A stretch of DNA of 64,000 bases from Cryptomeria japonica (GCF_030272615.1 NC_081413.1:25166966-25230965); one strand, 5' to 3'; counted from the first letter of the stretch, positions 9,853-21,204 are shown. Notes: generated by a model not told the origin, from the sequence alone. Numbers and translations are program-made.

Positions 9853-12759
9853 TCAATCAAGTGAGCCTTCAGGATCGGTTCTAACCTGTATTGTGTCAAG
9901 TATTGCCTCATGGTTAGATTCACAAACTTTCCATAAAATATTGTTATGAGGTCTACCACGATACTTCATCAAATGAATATTTGTTGCAACAAGGTTAGAG
10001 AAATGAAGAATATGTCTATGTGTTTCAAAGTCCTCGAACAACCAAACATCAGAATTCTTGATAGGGTATCTCCTAAGCCATGTTCCTGTCATGACAACAT
10101 ACCCTATTGGGTACTCAATACCCTCTCCTTCAATGATTGTGGTTGTCAATTTTCTTTTTGGCTCAACACAACGACACAAATAGTAATTCGTTCCTTTTTC
10201 ATTGTTCTCTTCTGCAACAACTACATACACATGACCTGCATTTTATAAAGTGTTAATTAATACCAAAAATAAAGTATGATGTACAACAAAATGAACCAAA
10301 AAGAATACTTGCAAAAAAATTAACTCAAAAAATCACCCGAATCCACTAGGTCGGATACATGGTCAAAATCCACTTATGTCTCCATCTGGCTCAATTGTAG
10401 TGCTTTGGGAATTTGATATGTATCAATGGGAACCAACAGTCTACAAGACCATTTGTCAACCCACTCTTGTGATTCACATTCTTCCCACAAACAATACATG
10501 CATGAAGAGAAAAAACATACCATATGTCTCGTATAAATTACCAGTGAACTTGAATTTGAACTCATAAATGAGTGCATATCACTTGATCCTGCAACTGTAC
10601 AACAATCTAGATAGTTTTCAAAGTTAGATTTAGTGATCAACCAAAAATATCTATGAACCTTTGTCATACCTGGATTACCTGGACCCATAGTAGACTTACA
10701 CCATCGCACAATTGTTTCTGCGTCTATCAACTCAGTGCCACCTTCGTACTTCAATTCTTCTCTAGCTAGGGCTCTTTTTACACATGCTCCTACACCATCG
10801 TGCTCTCCCTTACCATGTCCAACCTCAGTGAAATTCCAAAAATGTTGTACACCGCTTGTCATATGCATCCTTGTCAACCAATAAAACATCCTTGCATTCT
10901 TGAATTGTGCGGTGCAATTATCTGACCATATTAAATGTCGGTTGTATCGTATGTTCCTTTCCCTTAAACTATCATAGAAATCTTTAAAGCATCCTTGTAC
11001 AAACTCTGATGAATGAGTACGATCATCACTTATGTAGAAGTGATACTCTCTTACAACCTTTCTATCCTCCTCTGTGCTATCATCTTCATGCATGAATACT
11101 ATGTGTACAAAAATAGAAACTTGTGTAGAATGATAATACATAGATTGCACTTCATTTTGAGGTTGTAGTGTATAATTTTCAGCCAAATAAATGATAGAGA
11201 CAATGGTGCCAAGAGGAAATGTGTCCTTACATAACTTGAATTTCACATCTAACCATCGAGCTCTATGTGTATGCATTATGTACTCATAAACTAGTTTCTC
11301 TTGAAACATTTTCATAAATTCAGCTGCACATATATCATTTTTCACTAGCTCACATTTCTTCAAATATTTTCCATCTTTAACTCCATATGTGACTGTCTTG
11401 TATTTTCCAAAAGAAACTAGTTTCCTACCAATTTCATGTGTGCTCTCTAAATGTGCGCATCTTGGTAAATGTTGCAAACCACCTCATATAGCACAAAAAC
11501 CTTCCAAACAAGGCATCTTATAATAAATGCAACCATCATGTCTATTACATAGCACACTTGAAATAAATTCTCTTACCGACTTAGGAGGTGCTTGTATATT
11601 GCATTCCTACAAAACATTGTTAGTATGCAAAGTAGAGCAAATATGACAAAAAACATCATAGTGCATGGAAAATTCAATATGCATCCTACAATTACACGTG
11701 GTGCGTACATGATTAATCTTAATATAAAAAGGTTTTGTCATTTCAAAAAATATTTGAGGAATCTTTTGAAGGAATCTTTCATAAAATTTAGTTTTTGTCA
11801 TATCCAAATAGTGTTTGGCATGTGACTCATGATTTGTAGACCCGATTCGCCTTCTAACAACATCTCTTTGGTTGGGCGAAACTCTTGTGTTGTCATGCCA
11901 AAAAATTTCAATTAATGTTCTTAGTGCATCAACAACAACCTTGTCTTTGCATGGTAGTCTACCCAAGAATGCCCAAAGATAATTATTGTTAGGTTCCTCT
12001 TATTTTTTCTCACCTCTTTAATGCTTTACTTGATGTTGTTCTACTAATGTTTAATGACTTACTTGTTTTGCTTATCAAACGATCTTTTTTTATTTTCTTG
12101 CTCATTATGGTTGATGCAATGACACGTCGATTAGCAGTAGAATCTTTAGTACATGATTTTGAACCAATAGCTTGATATGCATCAAAGAGATTTCTCACAA
12201 TAGTTCTTTTACTGTTACTTTTAGATGATCTTAGGCCTAGAATTTGCATTGTCTCTCTAAAATTCAAATTTTTAATCATTTGAACAATTAATTAACATCT
12301 TGCGGTTTGATTTAAGTTTTCAAAATAGTTTTGCCATATTCTTTTGACCATTCTCCTACAAGTTCATTCATTCATTTTATCGGGCATTGGCTTCAATATA
12401 TTCTCATCAATGTCAATTAGATATTTTGGTTTCCTACAAATGATTCTAGGAGGTGTTAACATCGGTGCATTATGTGCATTCAATTCATGATCAAATAGAG
12501 AAGGTATATGTTCATCATTTAATTGATTATTCAATGTGGTATCTTCTTCAATTGCATTAGGTTCATACGGTAAATCAAATGTCTCTTCTTCAATTGCATT
12601 AGGTGCATTATGTTTGTTTGGTAAATCGAATTGAGATGTTGAGGATGACATACCTTCTTCTCCCATTGTTCTTATGTCACGTAATTTCTTCATACACTGC
12701 CTTTGTCTTTCCTTTTCAGCATCTTGTTGTTCCATCATTCCTCACTTGTTCTTTCCCAT
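9853..12759 (-). pseudogene. DDE-transposase-like gene, decayed
   Basis: Read from 12759 downward, conceptual segments follow one another. An acidic N-terminal part (12759-12364, ATG at 12759, TGA at 12744-12742, probably from CGA) comes first, then a basic segment with a helix-turn-helix look (12279-12010). A Cys-rich part follows (11966-11487: C-x-C, CxxC, then P-R-C-A-H just past a TGA at 11486-11484 that interrupts a probable Cys). Next is the catalytic-type core (11477-10374) with 'YISDDRTH', 'WSDNCTAQFKN' and 'HGKGEHDGVGACVKR'. Last is a C-terminal all-beta-looking domain (10235-9853) reached through an intron at 10336-10236. Other stops are at 11609-11607 and 10376-10374, and a frameshift lies near 12010. 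The D..D and HGKG motifs suggest an RNase-H-fold transposase; the superfamily is unknown to me. Confidence 0.65.
10236..10336 (-). other. Intron in the DDE-like pseudogene
   Basis: On the minus strand TTCGG|GTGATT starts it and AATGCAG|GTCATG ends it, 101 nt. Splicing joins V-D-F-D-H-V-S-D-L-V-D-S-G to H-V-Y-V-V-V-A-E-E in frame, which supports both the intron and the view that the TAA just upstream (10376-10374) is a later mutation. Confidence 0.7.
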
Positions 12760-13089
12760 GGTTGATATCGGTTGTCCTAAATAGAATCATATTGCATATA
12801 TGTGTAAACAAAAGTTCATAAACAAACAAATAACCATAAATATGCATCTTATCATTATTTTTTTGAATCAAAACTATTAAACAATCACAATAATATTGAC
12901 AAAACTAATAAGAACAACAATTCAATTATTTGAAATCATGCAAAAAAAAAAATTCACTTACTTCTATGTATAAAACAGTGATAGAAGTGCAGACATAGTT
13001 GCAGTGGGGCCTTCAATGACCTCAAAAATGTCTTTTGAGGCCGTTGAGGCTCTTGGGAAAATAAAACTATGTCTAAGTACACCGTACAT

Positions 13090-13340
13090 GCTATATTAAT
13101 AACCCCGCGCGCATTGTTAGTCCATAAAATCTTGGAAAGCCCAACAGTATTTATTTTTCCACTCTATACTAATAAGTAGCGCGTACGCACTCCTAAGCCT
13201 TAAAAATGTTATGGCAGGACAGCAAACTAATAGGCTCAGTACCCCATATGCGCTTACAAGTAATAAGTACTGTGTATGCGCTCCTATGCCTTAAAAATGT
13301 TATGGCAGGGTAGTGATCTAATAGGTTTAGTACCTCATAC
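13090..13340 (+). repeat. Second GTACGCGC-type repeat block
   Basis: Contains words such as GCGCGTACGCACT, CATATGCGCTTAC and GTATGCGCTCC, plus a direct repeat of 'CCTTAAAAATGTTATGGCAG' (about 13197 and 13290). It lies upstream of the transposase-like pseudogene and just before the GA tract. Confidence 0.6.
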
Positions 13341-13356
13341 GTGCTATTTGTAGTAG

Positions 13357-13395
13357 AGAAAATGTGAAGGAAAAGGGAGGGAGGGAGGGAGAGAG

Positions 13396-13488
<93 letters not shown>

Positions 13489-13521
13489 GGGAGAGAAGGG
13501 GGGAGGGAGAGATAAGGAGGG

Positions 13522-13576
<55 letters not shown>

Positions 13577-13658
13577 TTAGGGGGGAGAGAGAAGGAGGTG
13601 GGGAGGGAGGGAGAGAGGAGGGGGGAGGGGGGTAGGGAGAGAAGAAGGGGAAGGGAGA

Positions 13659-13730
<72 letters not shown>

Positions 13731-13915
13731 GAGGAGGAGGAGGAGGAGGAGGAGAGAGATAAGGAGGGGGGGAGGGAGAGGGGGGAGGGAGAGAGAAGGG
13801 AGGGATAGAGGGAGGGAGAGAGGGAGAGAAGAAGAAAGGAGGGAGGGAGAGAGGAGGGGGGAGGGAGGGAGAGAGAGAGAGAGAAGAAGGGGTATGAGGA
13901 AGAGAGAAGGGAAGA
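13357..13915 (+). repeat. Long purine (GA)n tract
   Basis: About 560 nt that are almost purely G and A on the plus strand, mostly (GA)n with GGGA interruptions and a (GAG)n patch near 13728-13753. The long Arg/Glu and Leu/Ser open frames here are artefacts of the repeat. Confidence 0.95.
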
Positions 13916-13924
13916 AAATCAAGT

Positions 13925-14450
13925 GTCTATTCCTCTCTCCCTCTCTCCCTCTCTTCGCAACTCTCTCTCTCTAGTCTCTTGTACTATCATTCCATCCCTT
14001 CCTCCCTCTCACTCAGACTCTCTCTATCTCTCACCCTCTCTCTCCTTCCCTCTCTCCACCTCTTAGGTCTCTCTTTCTCTCCCAATCCCTCTATCCACCT
14101 CTTAGATATCTCCATATCTACCCCACTCCCTATCTCTCTCTCTCTCTCACATTCTCTTAGGTATCTCTATCCCACTCTCTATCTCTCTCTCTTTGAGTCC
14201 CCTTCTCTGGTTGCTCTCTATCTCTAGCTCTCCCTCTATTTCCCTCTCTCTCTCTCTCCATCTCTCTCTCCCCCTCCCTTTCCCTTTATCTATCTTTGTC
14301 TCCCCCTCTCTCTCTCTCTCCATCTCTCTTTCTCTCATTTATCTCTTGTCTCTCCCTCTTAGTCTCTATCTATATATCTCACTCTCCTCCTCTCTTAGGT
14401 GTATCTCTCTCCCATTCCATCTCTCTCCTCCCCCTCTCTCCCTCTCTAGG
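13925..14450 (+). repeat. Long pyrimidine (CT)n tract
   Basis: About 525 nt of CT-rich repeat with scattered A and G. The strand bias flips within a few bases of 13915-13930, so the preceding GA tract and this one form a large imperfect inverted repeat. Confidence 0.9.
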
Positions 14451-15248
14451 GTCATATGGTATCCTAGGGATCCATGCATGTGTCCTAAGGGGTCATAGGA
14501 CACCATATGACTCCTTAGGACACCATATGACCCATAATGACACATAAGAGGTCATATGGAGTCCTAAGGGATCACAGGACACCATACGACCCATAGCACA
14601 CCATACGACCCTTAGCACACCATACGAGCCATAGTGACACCAAATGATGTCCTAAGGGGTCATAGAACACTATATGACCTTTTAGGACACCATACGACCC
14701 ATAACAGTGCCATATGGAGTCCTAAGGGGTCAAATGGTGTCCTAAGGGGTCGTTGGAGACCATATGACCCCTTAGGACACCATATGACCCCTAACGACAC
14801 CATATGGTGTCCTAATGGGTCATAAGGTGTCCTAATGGGTCACAGGACACCATAAGACACATAATGACACCATATGGTGTCGTAAGGGGTCATAGGACAC
14901 CATATGACCCCTAACAACATCTAAGGGGTCATAGGGTGTCCTAAGGGGTCATAGGACACTATATGATCCCTTAGCACACCATAGGACCTATAACGACACC
15001 AAATAGTGTCATAAGGGGTCATAGAACACCATATGGCCCTTTAGGACACCATATGGTGTTGTTATAGGTCGTATGGTGTCCTGAGGGGTCATATGGCATC
15101 CTATGACCCCTTAGGACATCATATGGTGTTGTTATGGGTTGTATGGTGTCTTAAGGGGTCATATGGTGTCCTAAGGGGTCATAGGACACCATATGACCTC
15201 TTAGGAAATAATATGACCTCTAATGACACCTAAGGGGTCATATGGTGG
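14450..15248. repeat. Minisatellite of about 20-bp units in both orientations
   Basis: The word ACACCATATGACCCCTTAGG and its reverse complement alternate irregularly for about 800 bp. The centre CATATG is itself a palindrome, so almost every pair of units can form a hairpin. No gene is present. Confidence 0.9.
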
Positions 15249-16021
15249 GCTAATAAAATGATATATTATTTAAAGTTATGAATAGAACATCATACAATAG
15301 AACATCGATAGTTTAGTTTTGATATAGCTAAGTTAGACCATTGCCAGCATAAGAGAGACTCCAAGTGAACAAACAACGAGGCTTCGCTAAAAGGAAAGTA
15401 TAAGAGCTTGACCTAACCCTAAGAGTACTGCCTTTCTAAAACATATGATGCTATTAAATTTGCAAGGTTATCGGACAGATCTCGATTGTGACTATAGGAA
15501 TTAAACACTTGATTTATTTCATGGGTATGTACCCTTCCAGGCCTTTTGACAAGTGATGATCATCATATACTACCACTACCATGCTTACAACAAACTTTAA
15601 TTTCTTTAGGTGACAGGCGTTGTGTAATAGCATGGGAACTCTCGCATACCCACCACTATCATTCTCTGTGACATCATTTGTGTTACTCTCCCTCTTTCTC
15701 TTCCTACCAGTTGTTTCCTTCTGAAAAACATATTGCAGGTAGTCTGACTCATCATTTTGCTTTGTTGACACTATTTTCCACATCTACTATGCTCATTAAA
15801 AACACATTCGAGAAGAATATTGCTACAGGTTTCCTTGTTTGTCACGGTAATGCACCCGTGGTTCAATTTTAGACCCTTCTTCCTCCTATTCAATATACAC
15901 ACACAAATCCATCAGTCAATTTTCTTAGGAGAGCATACATTATAAATATCAAAGAGGAAGTTGCAGACAAGAAATAAACTCACTTACTTCTATAGAAGTG
16001 TAGACACAATTGTAGTGCGGT
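15249..16021 (-). other. Unassigned interval inside the transposon, possible gene scrap
   Basis: The minus strand at 15783-15514 has an 89-codon frame with a basic patch (GRKRKRE) and an Asp/Asn-rich part, preceded by a stop-ridden stretch. It may be the 5' remnant of another transposon gene. The end near 15960-16020 resembles 12955-13010 (ACTTACTTCTAT...GAAGTG). I do not recognise a family. Confidence 0.3.
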
Positions 16022-16128
16022 ATGGAGGGAGGGATGGAGAGAAGAAGAGAGAGAGGGATGGGGTATGGAGGAAGGGAGAAGGGGAGAGAGGGAGAGAGAG
16101 AAGGATGGGGTATGGAGGAAGGGAGAAG

Positions 16129-16182
<54 letters not shown>
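16022..16182 (+). repeat. (GA)n tract
   Basis: A purine-rich tract with two copies of 'GGATGGGGTATGGAGGAAGG' followed by a pure (GA)n run of about 45 nt. Confidence 0.95.
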
Positions 16183-16261
16183 CACCTTGTATGCGCTTGA
16201 GAGGGGGAGACAATACACTTATATGTGTGTGTATATATACTTAATATATTATATATTATTA

Positions 16262-17297
16262 TATACATACACATATATATATATTATATGTATATACACA
16301 TTATATATAATATCATATTATACACACACCCAAAATTTAAACAAACGTAGCGCGTATGCGCTTCTTACACCATAAGTACCTCGTACGCGCTTTTTATACC
16401 ATAAGTACCCCGTACGTGTTTTTGACTGTTTAGGCTTGGAAATAGGCCTGGATGACAAAGCTACGGTTTGGAAGTTTGATTTCCCTCCATTTCCCTCCTT
16501 TTTGACGTGTTTTATTTTATCAACTTGGGTTATCGACTTTGTCATCATCAGGTTTACACTTCATCAAGTGGGTATTTCTAAAATTGCCACCATATTTTCA
16601 CCCATCTTCTGAGCTTTCTAACCATATAATTTTTTTAAAATTTGAACAACAATAACATATTATTATTGAATTTCTTTTACCAGTGTCTCCATAGTTCTCA
16701 CAGACATAGGTGCACCATTTTTTAAATAACTTTTGATATACTTATCCAAATTTAAAAACCTTTATATATTATTGTAGTGCAATTTATTATTTACAATTTA
16801 AAAAAAAAAATTGTATTTTCGATTTATTTAGTGCAACTTATGCTTCGCGCACGAACAGGTACCTATTTTCAGGATGTGCTCGATTGGAAAAATCATAAAA
16901 AAAAACTACTCAACAAAAAATTACAAAAAATACACATCTTCTAGTGTTCACTCTTAAATATCTTTATGCCAAAGGATTTGTCAAAATACTAAATCTTACT
17001 ATGACTTTTTTGATGCGCACGTCAGACACTATGTTATGTTTTTTAGAAAAAATCAGGGTTTGTTTTTTGTGCGCGAAGGGTTTGACCCCCTTAATATTAT
17101 CCAATTTTGAAAAATTTTAGTAGTTTGGAAACTAGATTCAGATTAGTACAATATTTGTTCTTTGATTATCTTCATATCTTGAGTGGATGACTTTCAAATT
17201 TTGCCTCCAAGTTCAGGTTCACCTGATTTCAGAAAAGAAAAAAAAAGCATGTCCACTTATACCCCCCTTTTTGACCACCATCTTTGTGCACTTACCC
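16262..17297 (+). repeat. Right subterminal region and right TIR of the DNA transposon
   Basis: Matches 3570-4621 over about 1 kb and ends in the right TIR (17272-17297, TGACCACCATCTTTGTGCAC then TTACCC). GTACGCGC-type words lie at 16345-16420. No gene is seen. Confidence 0.7.
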
Positions 17298-19590
17298 ACT
17301 TCTTATAAATTCACACACAATCTCATATAGAACTCATATATCCACACTCTTTAAATATAAGATAGATCATAAAAAACCTAATTAAGGGTTATCCACAACC
17401 AAAATAAACATTATTGCACAAAATAAGCCACCTAGACCAAAAATACTCAAGGCGGTCCACTCCAAGAGAAAGAGGGGACCCAAATACATCATGACACATC
17501 CTTCCAAGACAAATCCGACAATCTGCATATGCTAACACATCCTCCAAAGTCACCACCAAATGTAATGTGTAGATAGATAATAGATTTTATCAACCAGCTG
17601 GCCAAAAGACATCTTCCAATGTAAATTATTCCACGCAGATCTCCACACACCATGGTGAGACCAATGACAACATTATAACTCATTCTCCAATGCATATCTA
17701 GACCAAAGAACATGATCCAAGCAAGATAATCCAATTGAAAACACCAAACCATAACACAACTGAATATACCAAACACAAATCAACATAACTCACTTATAAT
17801 GGAACAAAAACATCATCAGATAAACACACTAGAAATCTTGCACGAACCACATAATCATGTCCACTAAACCACAACATAAACTTCAACATATCTGAAGGCC
17901 ACCGAAGACATTTTGGACTAGTTTGACAGACACCCTTATTATCAGAAAATAGTAACAACTAACTTCTGCAATCCACGAACCAGAAAACTAGTTGATGTGA
18001 GACATTAAAAACTCTTTCCTACATTTTTCCACAAACAACACCAAAACATAAAACTCAACCGCAACACCAAATATAAGACAAAACAGGAACATTTCTAGAC
18101 AACCAAATTTGACATCAGTGACAACCATACAAACTCATGTTTCCAACATATATCTCCTACCACAAGGCACCCTCTTCCTTATTACTCCATTATCTCATCC
18201 TCCAAAGTCACCTACGAGCCTACCACATACAATCTCAATTCAAACGGATGACTTTAGCACACCATTGTAGTATTATGATGTCCTTGAATAGATTTGAGCC
18301 TTGGTCTCTAAAATGGAAACCATATTAATTGACTACACCCTTGTTGACATATTAATCTCAATAATTATATATAAATTGATTTTTTTTTTTTTCTAATCAA
18401 ATTATTAGTTCCTCCCAAGGCAGGATACTATTGTATCCATTCAATTTTGTTTTCTAATTAATTTAACCAATCAATTCAAAGAATTTTTTTTTTGACAAAA
18501 GCCTTATAGTTTATTTCTAATTTTTATTTTAAATGATTTAAAAATATCATTTTTATTTTGAATGTTTACTTTTAATACTCATTTTCTTGTACATAGGACA
18601 TATTTACCTCCAATGACCAACAATAAAACATATAAAAAGAATTAATTAATAACACTCTATTGCAATGTAAAAAAATTGTGCCCAAGTTTTGTTTTTAATG
18701 TATGCAAGTAATAATTTGCTCTTAAGTTTTATAAAAAAAATTCTTTTAAAAGTTAATTTATTAATATATGTATGAATAATTATATTCATGATAAATAAAT
18801 TAGTTTTTTAAGGATATTTAATTAGGATTGAACTGTAATGATAAATTTTCTTTTATTAGAACAATTTGAAGAGTTAAGATAGTTATTTAAAAATTAATAA
18901 TTAAAAAGTAGTTATTTGTAATTTTGGATAAGATTTTAATTTATTTTTTAAATTTTTTTCATTTATAAGATTTTTTTTTAACAATTGAAAGATACAATTT
19001 GTAAATTAATTTAATCTATATATCTTAATTACAATTATTAGAGATTAGAAAGATAAGGATTATAGATTATTATATTTTTAATGCATATAATTTTATTATA
19101 TTAATATTATATCTTTTTAATATGGTAATTAATAAAATTTAGTTAATTATTAATATTAGCTTCTTTTAAAATTGTAATTAATTTTTTTAATTAATTTAAT
19201 TTAAAATTGTGATAATTTTGTTTATAAAGTGATTGGTTCATTTAAAACATGAACCTTAGGTAAATTGTTAATAGGGAGAATCTCATTGTTTTAGGTCTTA
19301 CACTTTCTAATTTTTTTATCCATTGACAAAACTTCTAAGATATAGAGTGACTTCTTAACTCAATCAACATATTATATGAATTTTATAATAAATTTTTAAT
19401 TTTAGTTGAATTTTGGATAGAAATTTTAGACATTCAAAATTAATTGTAATAAATTTATAGTAATTGCTAGTCTTAAACTAATATTCATTAACAACAATAT
19501 TTATTTATAATCTTATAACACACATTTTCAACTATTAAAAATAAATCTTTTCGGCCACAAGAATATTTTATTTAAAATTTGATAACACTT
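17298..19590. other. Intergenic DNA left of the cyclophilin gene
   Basis: 17298-18340 is A/C-rich on plus with no convincing gene; a 95-codon minus frame at 17776-17489 matches nothing I know. 18360-19590 is very AT-rich with long T and A runs and no open frame of note. Confidence 0.5.
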
Positions 19591-19592
19591 AA

Positions 19593-19803
19593 CTTCTCTC
19601 CTCTCCTCTCCCTCTCTTTATCTCTCACACTCTAGCTCTCCCCCTCTCTCTATCTTTTTATATCCCTATCTCTCTATCCTTCTATCATAGTGTTCCATAT
19701 ACCTCTCCCTCTCCCTCTGTATCTCTCCCTCTCCCTCTATACTTATCTCTCTCTTTATCTCTTTCTCTTTCTCTATCTCTCTATCTTTCTACATTTATCT
19801 CTC
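19593..19803 (+). repeat. CT-rich tract upstream of the cyclophilin gene
   Basis: Imperfect (CT)n and TCTCCCTCTC repeats about 400-600 bp upstream of the start codon. Pyrimidine-rich patches are common near plant transcription starts, but this one is long enough to be an ordinary microsatellite. Confidence 0.6.
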
Positions 19804-20084
19804 CCTTGCTTGACGCTGTGCATCCCTTGTTGAATACCTCTAGTGATGATAAAATCAACCCGCAGCTAAACTGGCTCGAAACCCGTTTCCCCACATACCA
19901 ATTCTTTTAATATTTAAAAAAAAAAATAGCAACTCATAATTAAATCTAAGTTAATTAGATGATTATTGTCTGTACTAATTATCGTTTATTTTTTTATTTT
20001 TTTTAAATTGCGCCCCGCGTTTACTGGGCCAGCTAAGCATAGTACTATTGAATGGAAAACTGCCAGGCTGGCAACCAATCCAAA

Positions 20085-20113
20085 CGCACAATGGACACGT
20101 CAGCACCCAATCC
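20085..20113 (+). promoter_or_regulatory. CCAAT words and an ACGT-core element before the cyclophilin start
   Basis: CCAATCC occurs at 20085 and 20107, flanking GACACGTCAGC (20094-20104), which has the ACGT core of G-box/ABRE-like sites often found in light-regulated chloroplast genes. Whether this is promoter or 5' UTR cannot be told. Confidence 0.3.
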
Positions 20114-20180
20114 AAACTGAAACTTGTTTCGCTTGCAGAACGAATTCCATGGATTTTCCTCGTCTTCCAATTCCCTAACC

Positions 20181-20991
20181 ATGGTGTTGGCCACACGATT
20201 GCCATTCCCACCGCCCGCCCTCAAACTCTCCTCACCTCTCCATCACAAATATAGAACCACCACGTTCCAGGTTCGACTCCATTCCAAGCCGGCTCCTCCT
20301 CAATCCTCCAGCAGCCGCAGAGAAATTCTCATTTCCACTGGTCTTTTAGTCGCCACAGCCGCCACAGCCGCCGCCGAGGAGGAGGAGGAAGCAGCAGAGC
20401 CTGCAGCCGCAACGGACACAACAATTACAGATCGAGTTTTCCTGGACATTACAATGTGTCCGACCTCTTTCAAGCCCGAGCGCACTGCATCCTCCACAAA
20501 TAACAACTCTTCCGCCGCCGCCCCTGCGAGCCCAGCCAAAACTGCGGCGGCGGTGGCAGAGTCGTTTTGTCCAGAGGGGGAGCCACTGGGTCGCATTGTT
20601 ATAGGACTGTATGGAAAGCAGGTGCCGCGCACTGTGGCAAATTTTAAGGCAATGTGCACTGGAACATCAGGGAGTAAATACGAGGGCACGCTGATACATA
20701 AGATTTTTCCTGGTCAGTATTTTATGGCGGGTAAACAGGGGCGCAGGGAGAAGGGAGAGGTTCCGCCGCCTGCTAATTTACAGAGGAATACAGAGACCGT
20801 GGAAGCTAGGGCTTTTAAGCTGAGGCATCTCAAACCCGGGACGGTCTCACTTTGTTTGTCGGAGAATGATGATGAGGAACAGTATAAGTTAACCCCTGAT
20901 TACAGAAACGTGGAGTTTATGGTCACCATAGGCCCAGGCCCCTGCCCTCAGCTGGATAATGCAAACATTGTCTTCGGCACAGTACTTGAAG
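20181..20991 (+). CDS. CYP26-2-like: CYP26-2-like thylakoid cyclophilin, exon 1
   Basis: A peptidyl-prolyl isomerase-like protein of the chloroplast lumen. The start is the ATG at 20181 (ACCATGG context); the frame extends upstream only through non-ATG codons. Residues 1-50 form a Ser/Arg/Pro-rich transit peptide. Around residue 46 'SRREILIST' precedes a hydrophobic stretch ending in ATAAA, a twin-arginine lumen signal. A low-complexity Ala/Glu region and then the cyclophilin-like domain follow (GRIVIGLYGKQVPRTVANF; HKIFPGQYFMAGKQGRR; GTVSLCLSEND; NVEFMVTIGPGPCPQLD; NIVFGTVLEG). The catalytic Arg of standard cyclophilins (FHR motif) is Lys here, so isomerase activity may be weak, as is generally suspected for divergent lumen members. 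The exon ends at G of a Gly codon (phase 1), donor GG|GTATGG. It is GC-richer than its surroundings. Total protein with exon 2: 339 residues. Confidence 0.9.
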
Positions 20992-21204
20992 GTATGGAAT
21001 CCATTTTTTTTGGGTTTCCTTTTTGTTTATAATGTTTGTTTCAGCAAGTTGGCATGATTGGTTTTCTAAATGCCAAGACAAATGGGTCTCTCTTCCTTGT
21101 GGGATATGCCGAGACAAATGAGTCTCTCTTCCTAATGTTTTTCTAGTGAGTTGGATATGGTAATTCACCCTAATTGCAGCACTTTATCATGTAGTATGCT
21201 ACAC

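Larger units (their letters stand above)
4667..17297. mobile_element. DNA transposon of about 12.6 kb with 26-bp TIRs and two convergent genes
   Basis: The left end 4667-4692 (GGGTATGTGCACAAAGATGG...) is the reverse complement of 17272-17297 at 25 of 26 positions. Inside are a plus-strand multi-exon gene (5088-7589), a minus-strand DDE-transposase-like pseudogene (12759-9853), a 359-bp satellite between their 3' ends, GTACGCGC-type repeats near both ends, and long simple-sequence tracts. Both genes have lost their frames through stop codons, so this copy is dead. I did not find a clear target-site duplication (left flank CGCTT, right flank ACTTC). The superfamily is unassigned. The right part may hold nested insertions, since 12955-13010 and 15960-16020 are similar. 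Confidence 0.65.

Noticed and set aside
13344-13922. Open frames of 130-190 codons on both strands in the GA tract
   Set aside because: They encode only Arg/Glu or Leu/Ser repeats, which any long GA/CT tract gives; no start context or homologue.
14450-15248. Telomere- or centromere-type satellite
   Set aside because: The unit does not resemble plant telomere repeats, and the mixed orientation is unlike centromeric arrays.
3570-17297. The 1-kb direct repeats at 3570 and 16262 as LTRs of a retrotransposon
   Set aside because: The enclosed genes have introns and no Gag or Pol, there is no priming site, and both repeats end at a terminus that pairs with an inverted repeat at 4667. A DNA transposon plus a stranded end explains all of this.
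20124-20180. Longer start for the cyclophilin at 20124
   Set aside because: The codon there is TTG. The first in-frame ATG, in good context and followed by a transit peptide, is at 20181.
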